DNA from: Anaerococcus vaginalis
GTDB taxonomy: Bacteria > Bacillota > Clostridia > Tissierellales > Peptoniphilaceae
DNA length: 64,000 nt
Direction: 5' to 3'
Assembly: GCF_000307225.1 (NCBI RefSeq)
Contig: NZ_HE978616.1
Location: 490,404-554,403, forward strand
The notes under the pieces were generated by a model. It saw only the letters and a list, made by a program, of their open reading frames with translations. It had not been told where the DNA came from and searched no databases. Positions 63,963 through 64,000 of this stretch are shown piece by piece. The translations under genes were made by a program, and so were the position numbers. Numbering within the stretch: position 1 is the first letter of the stretch; every line of letters starts with the position of its first letter.

Positions 63963-64000
63963 ATATCCTCCTAATCTTTATTTTATATTTTATCACAAAT

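Noticed and set aside
1..64000. CRISPR arrays, transposases, integrases, phage or toxin-antitoxin genes
   Set aside because: None recognised on either strand; no direct-repeat array and no matching protein signatures.

Overview
The window is a 64 kb, very AT-rich stretch of a Gram-positive (Bacillota) chromosome. SMC, WhiA, RapZ, PrkC/PrpC, RsgA, RbgA, RecX and a Rnf complex together with a clostridial-style mreBCD locus point to an anaerobic low-GC Firmicute. A relative of Peptoniphilaceae/Tissierellia (Anaerococcus, Peptoniphilus, Finegoldia) is my best guess, by inference only. It reads as core chromosome: no transposase, integrase, phage gene or CRISPR array was seen. Almost everything is on the minus strand. 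The plus-strand exceptions are rpmB, a small-ORF/recX/GIY-YIG trio and a lipid kinase gene.

Layout in + coordinates (minus-strand operons read right to left). 1-6213: murB, rapZ, a tyrosine-phosphatase-like gene, whiA and dnaE (dnaE runs off the window). 6379-6567: rpmB on +, convergent with the next cluster. 6667-28176: a nearly unbroken block reading pyrH, frr, a type IV pilus/competence pseudopilus set (pilC, pilin, prepilin peptidase, three minor pilins, a PilX/GspK-like protein), ackA, rpmF (own promoter and terminator), plsX, acpP, rnc, an Elp3-like radical SAM gene, smc, def, fmt, rsmB, rlmN, prpC, prkC, rsgA, rpe. 28326-31456: an ABC-2 exporter (ATPase plus two permeases). 31572-31738: tRNA-His and tRNA-Leu(UAG). 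31967-32941 (+): a small membrane protein, recX and a GIY-YIG protein. 32981-41863: NusG-II protein, Gx transporter, radC, mreB, mreC, mreD, a very long PBP2, a degenerate MinD-like gene, and an RNase E/G. 41963-46831: rnfCDGEAB. 46888-50757: polA, coaE, lytic transglycosylase. 51018-51104: tRNA-Leu(CAA). 51198-54643: PAP2 phosphatase and two tandem NSS sodium symporters. 54982-58691: thioesterase, diacylglycerol-kinase-like gene (+), asd, a DNA glycosylase, a HAD phosphatase. 59019-63962: rbgA, rnhB, yraN, dprA, topA.

The most pervasive oddity is that about 16 otherwise intact, mostly essential genes (murB, prkC, rlmN, smc, rnc, pilC, mreC, rnfE, topA, dprA and others) are each broken by one to three single-base shifts, nearly all in A/T runs of 5-9. 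Most are repaired by adding one A, which looks like homopolymer under-calling in the assembly. I annotate these genes at full length and give each break.

The biologically most interesting items are: a MinD-like protein that has lost its Walker A motif but keeps a MinD-type C-terminal amphipathic helix, encoded between PBP2 and RNase E/G; a tyrosine-phosphatase-like gene sitting between rapZ and whiA where yvcK is usually found; a pilus locus welded to pyrH-frr with no assembly ATPase nearby; a terminator and promoter that overlap at the slt/rnf boundary; a palindrome in the leader of the tandem NSS transporters; and an imperfect palindromic intergenic element downstream of topA.
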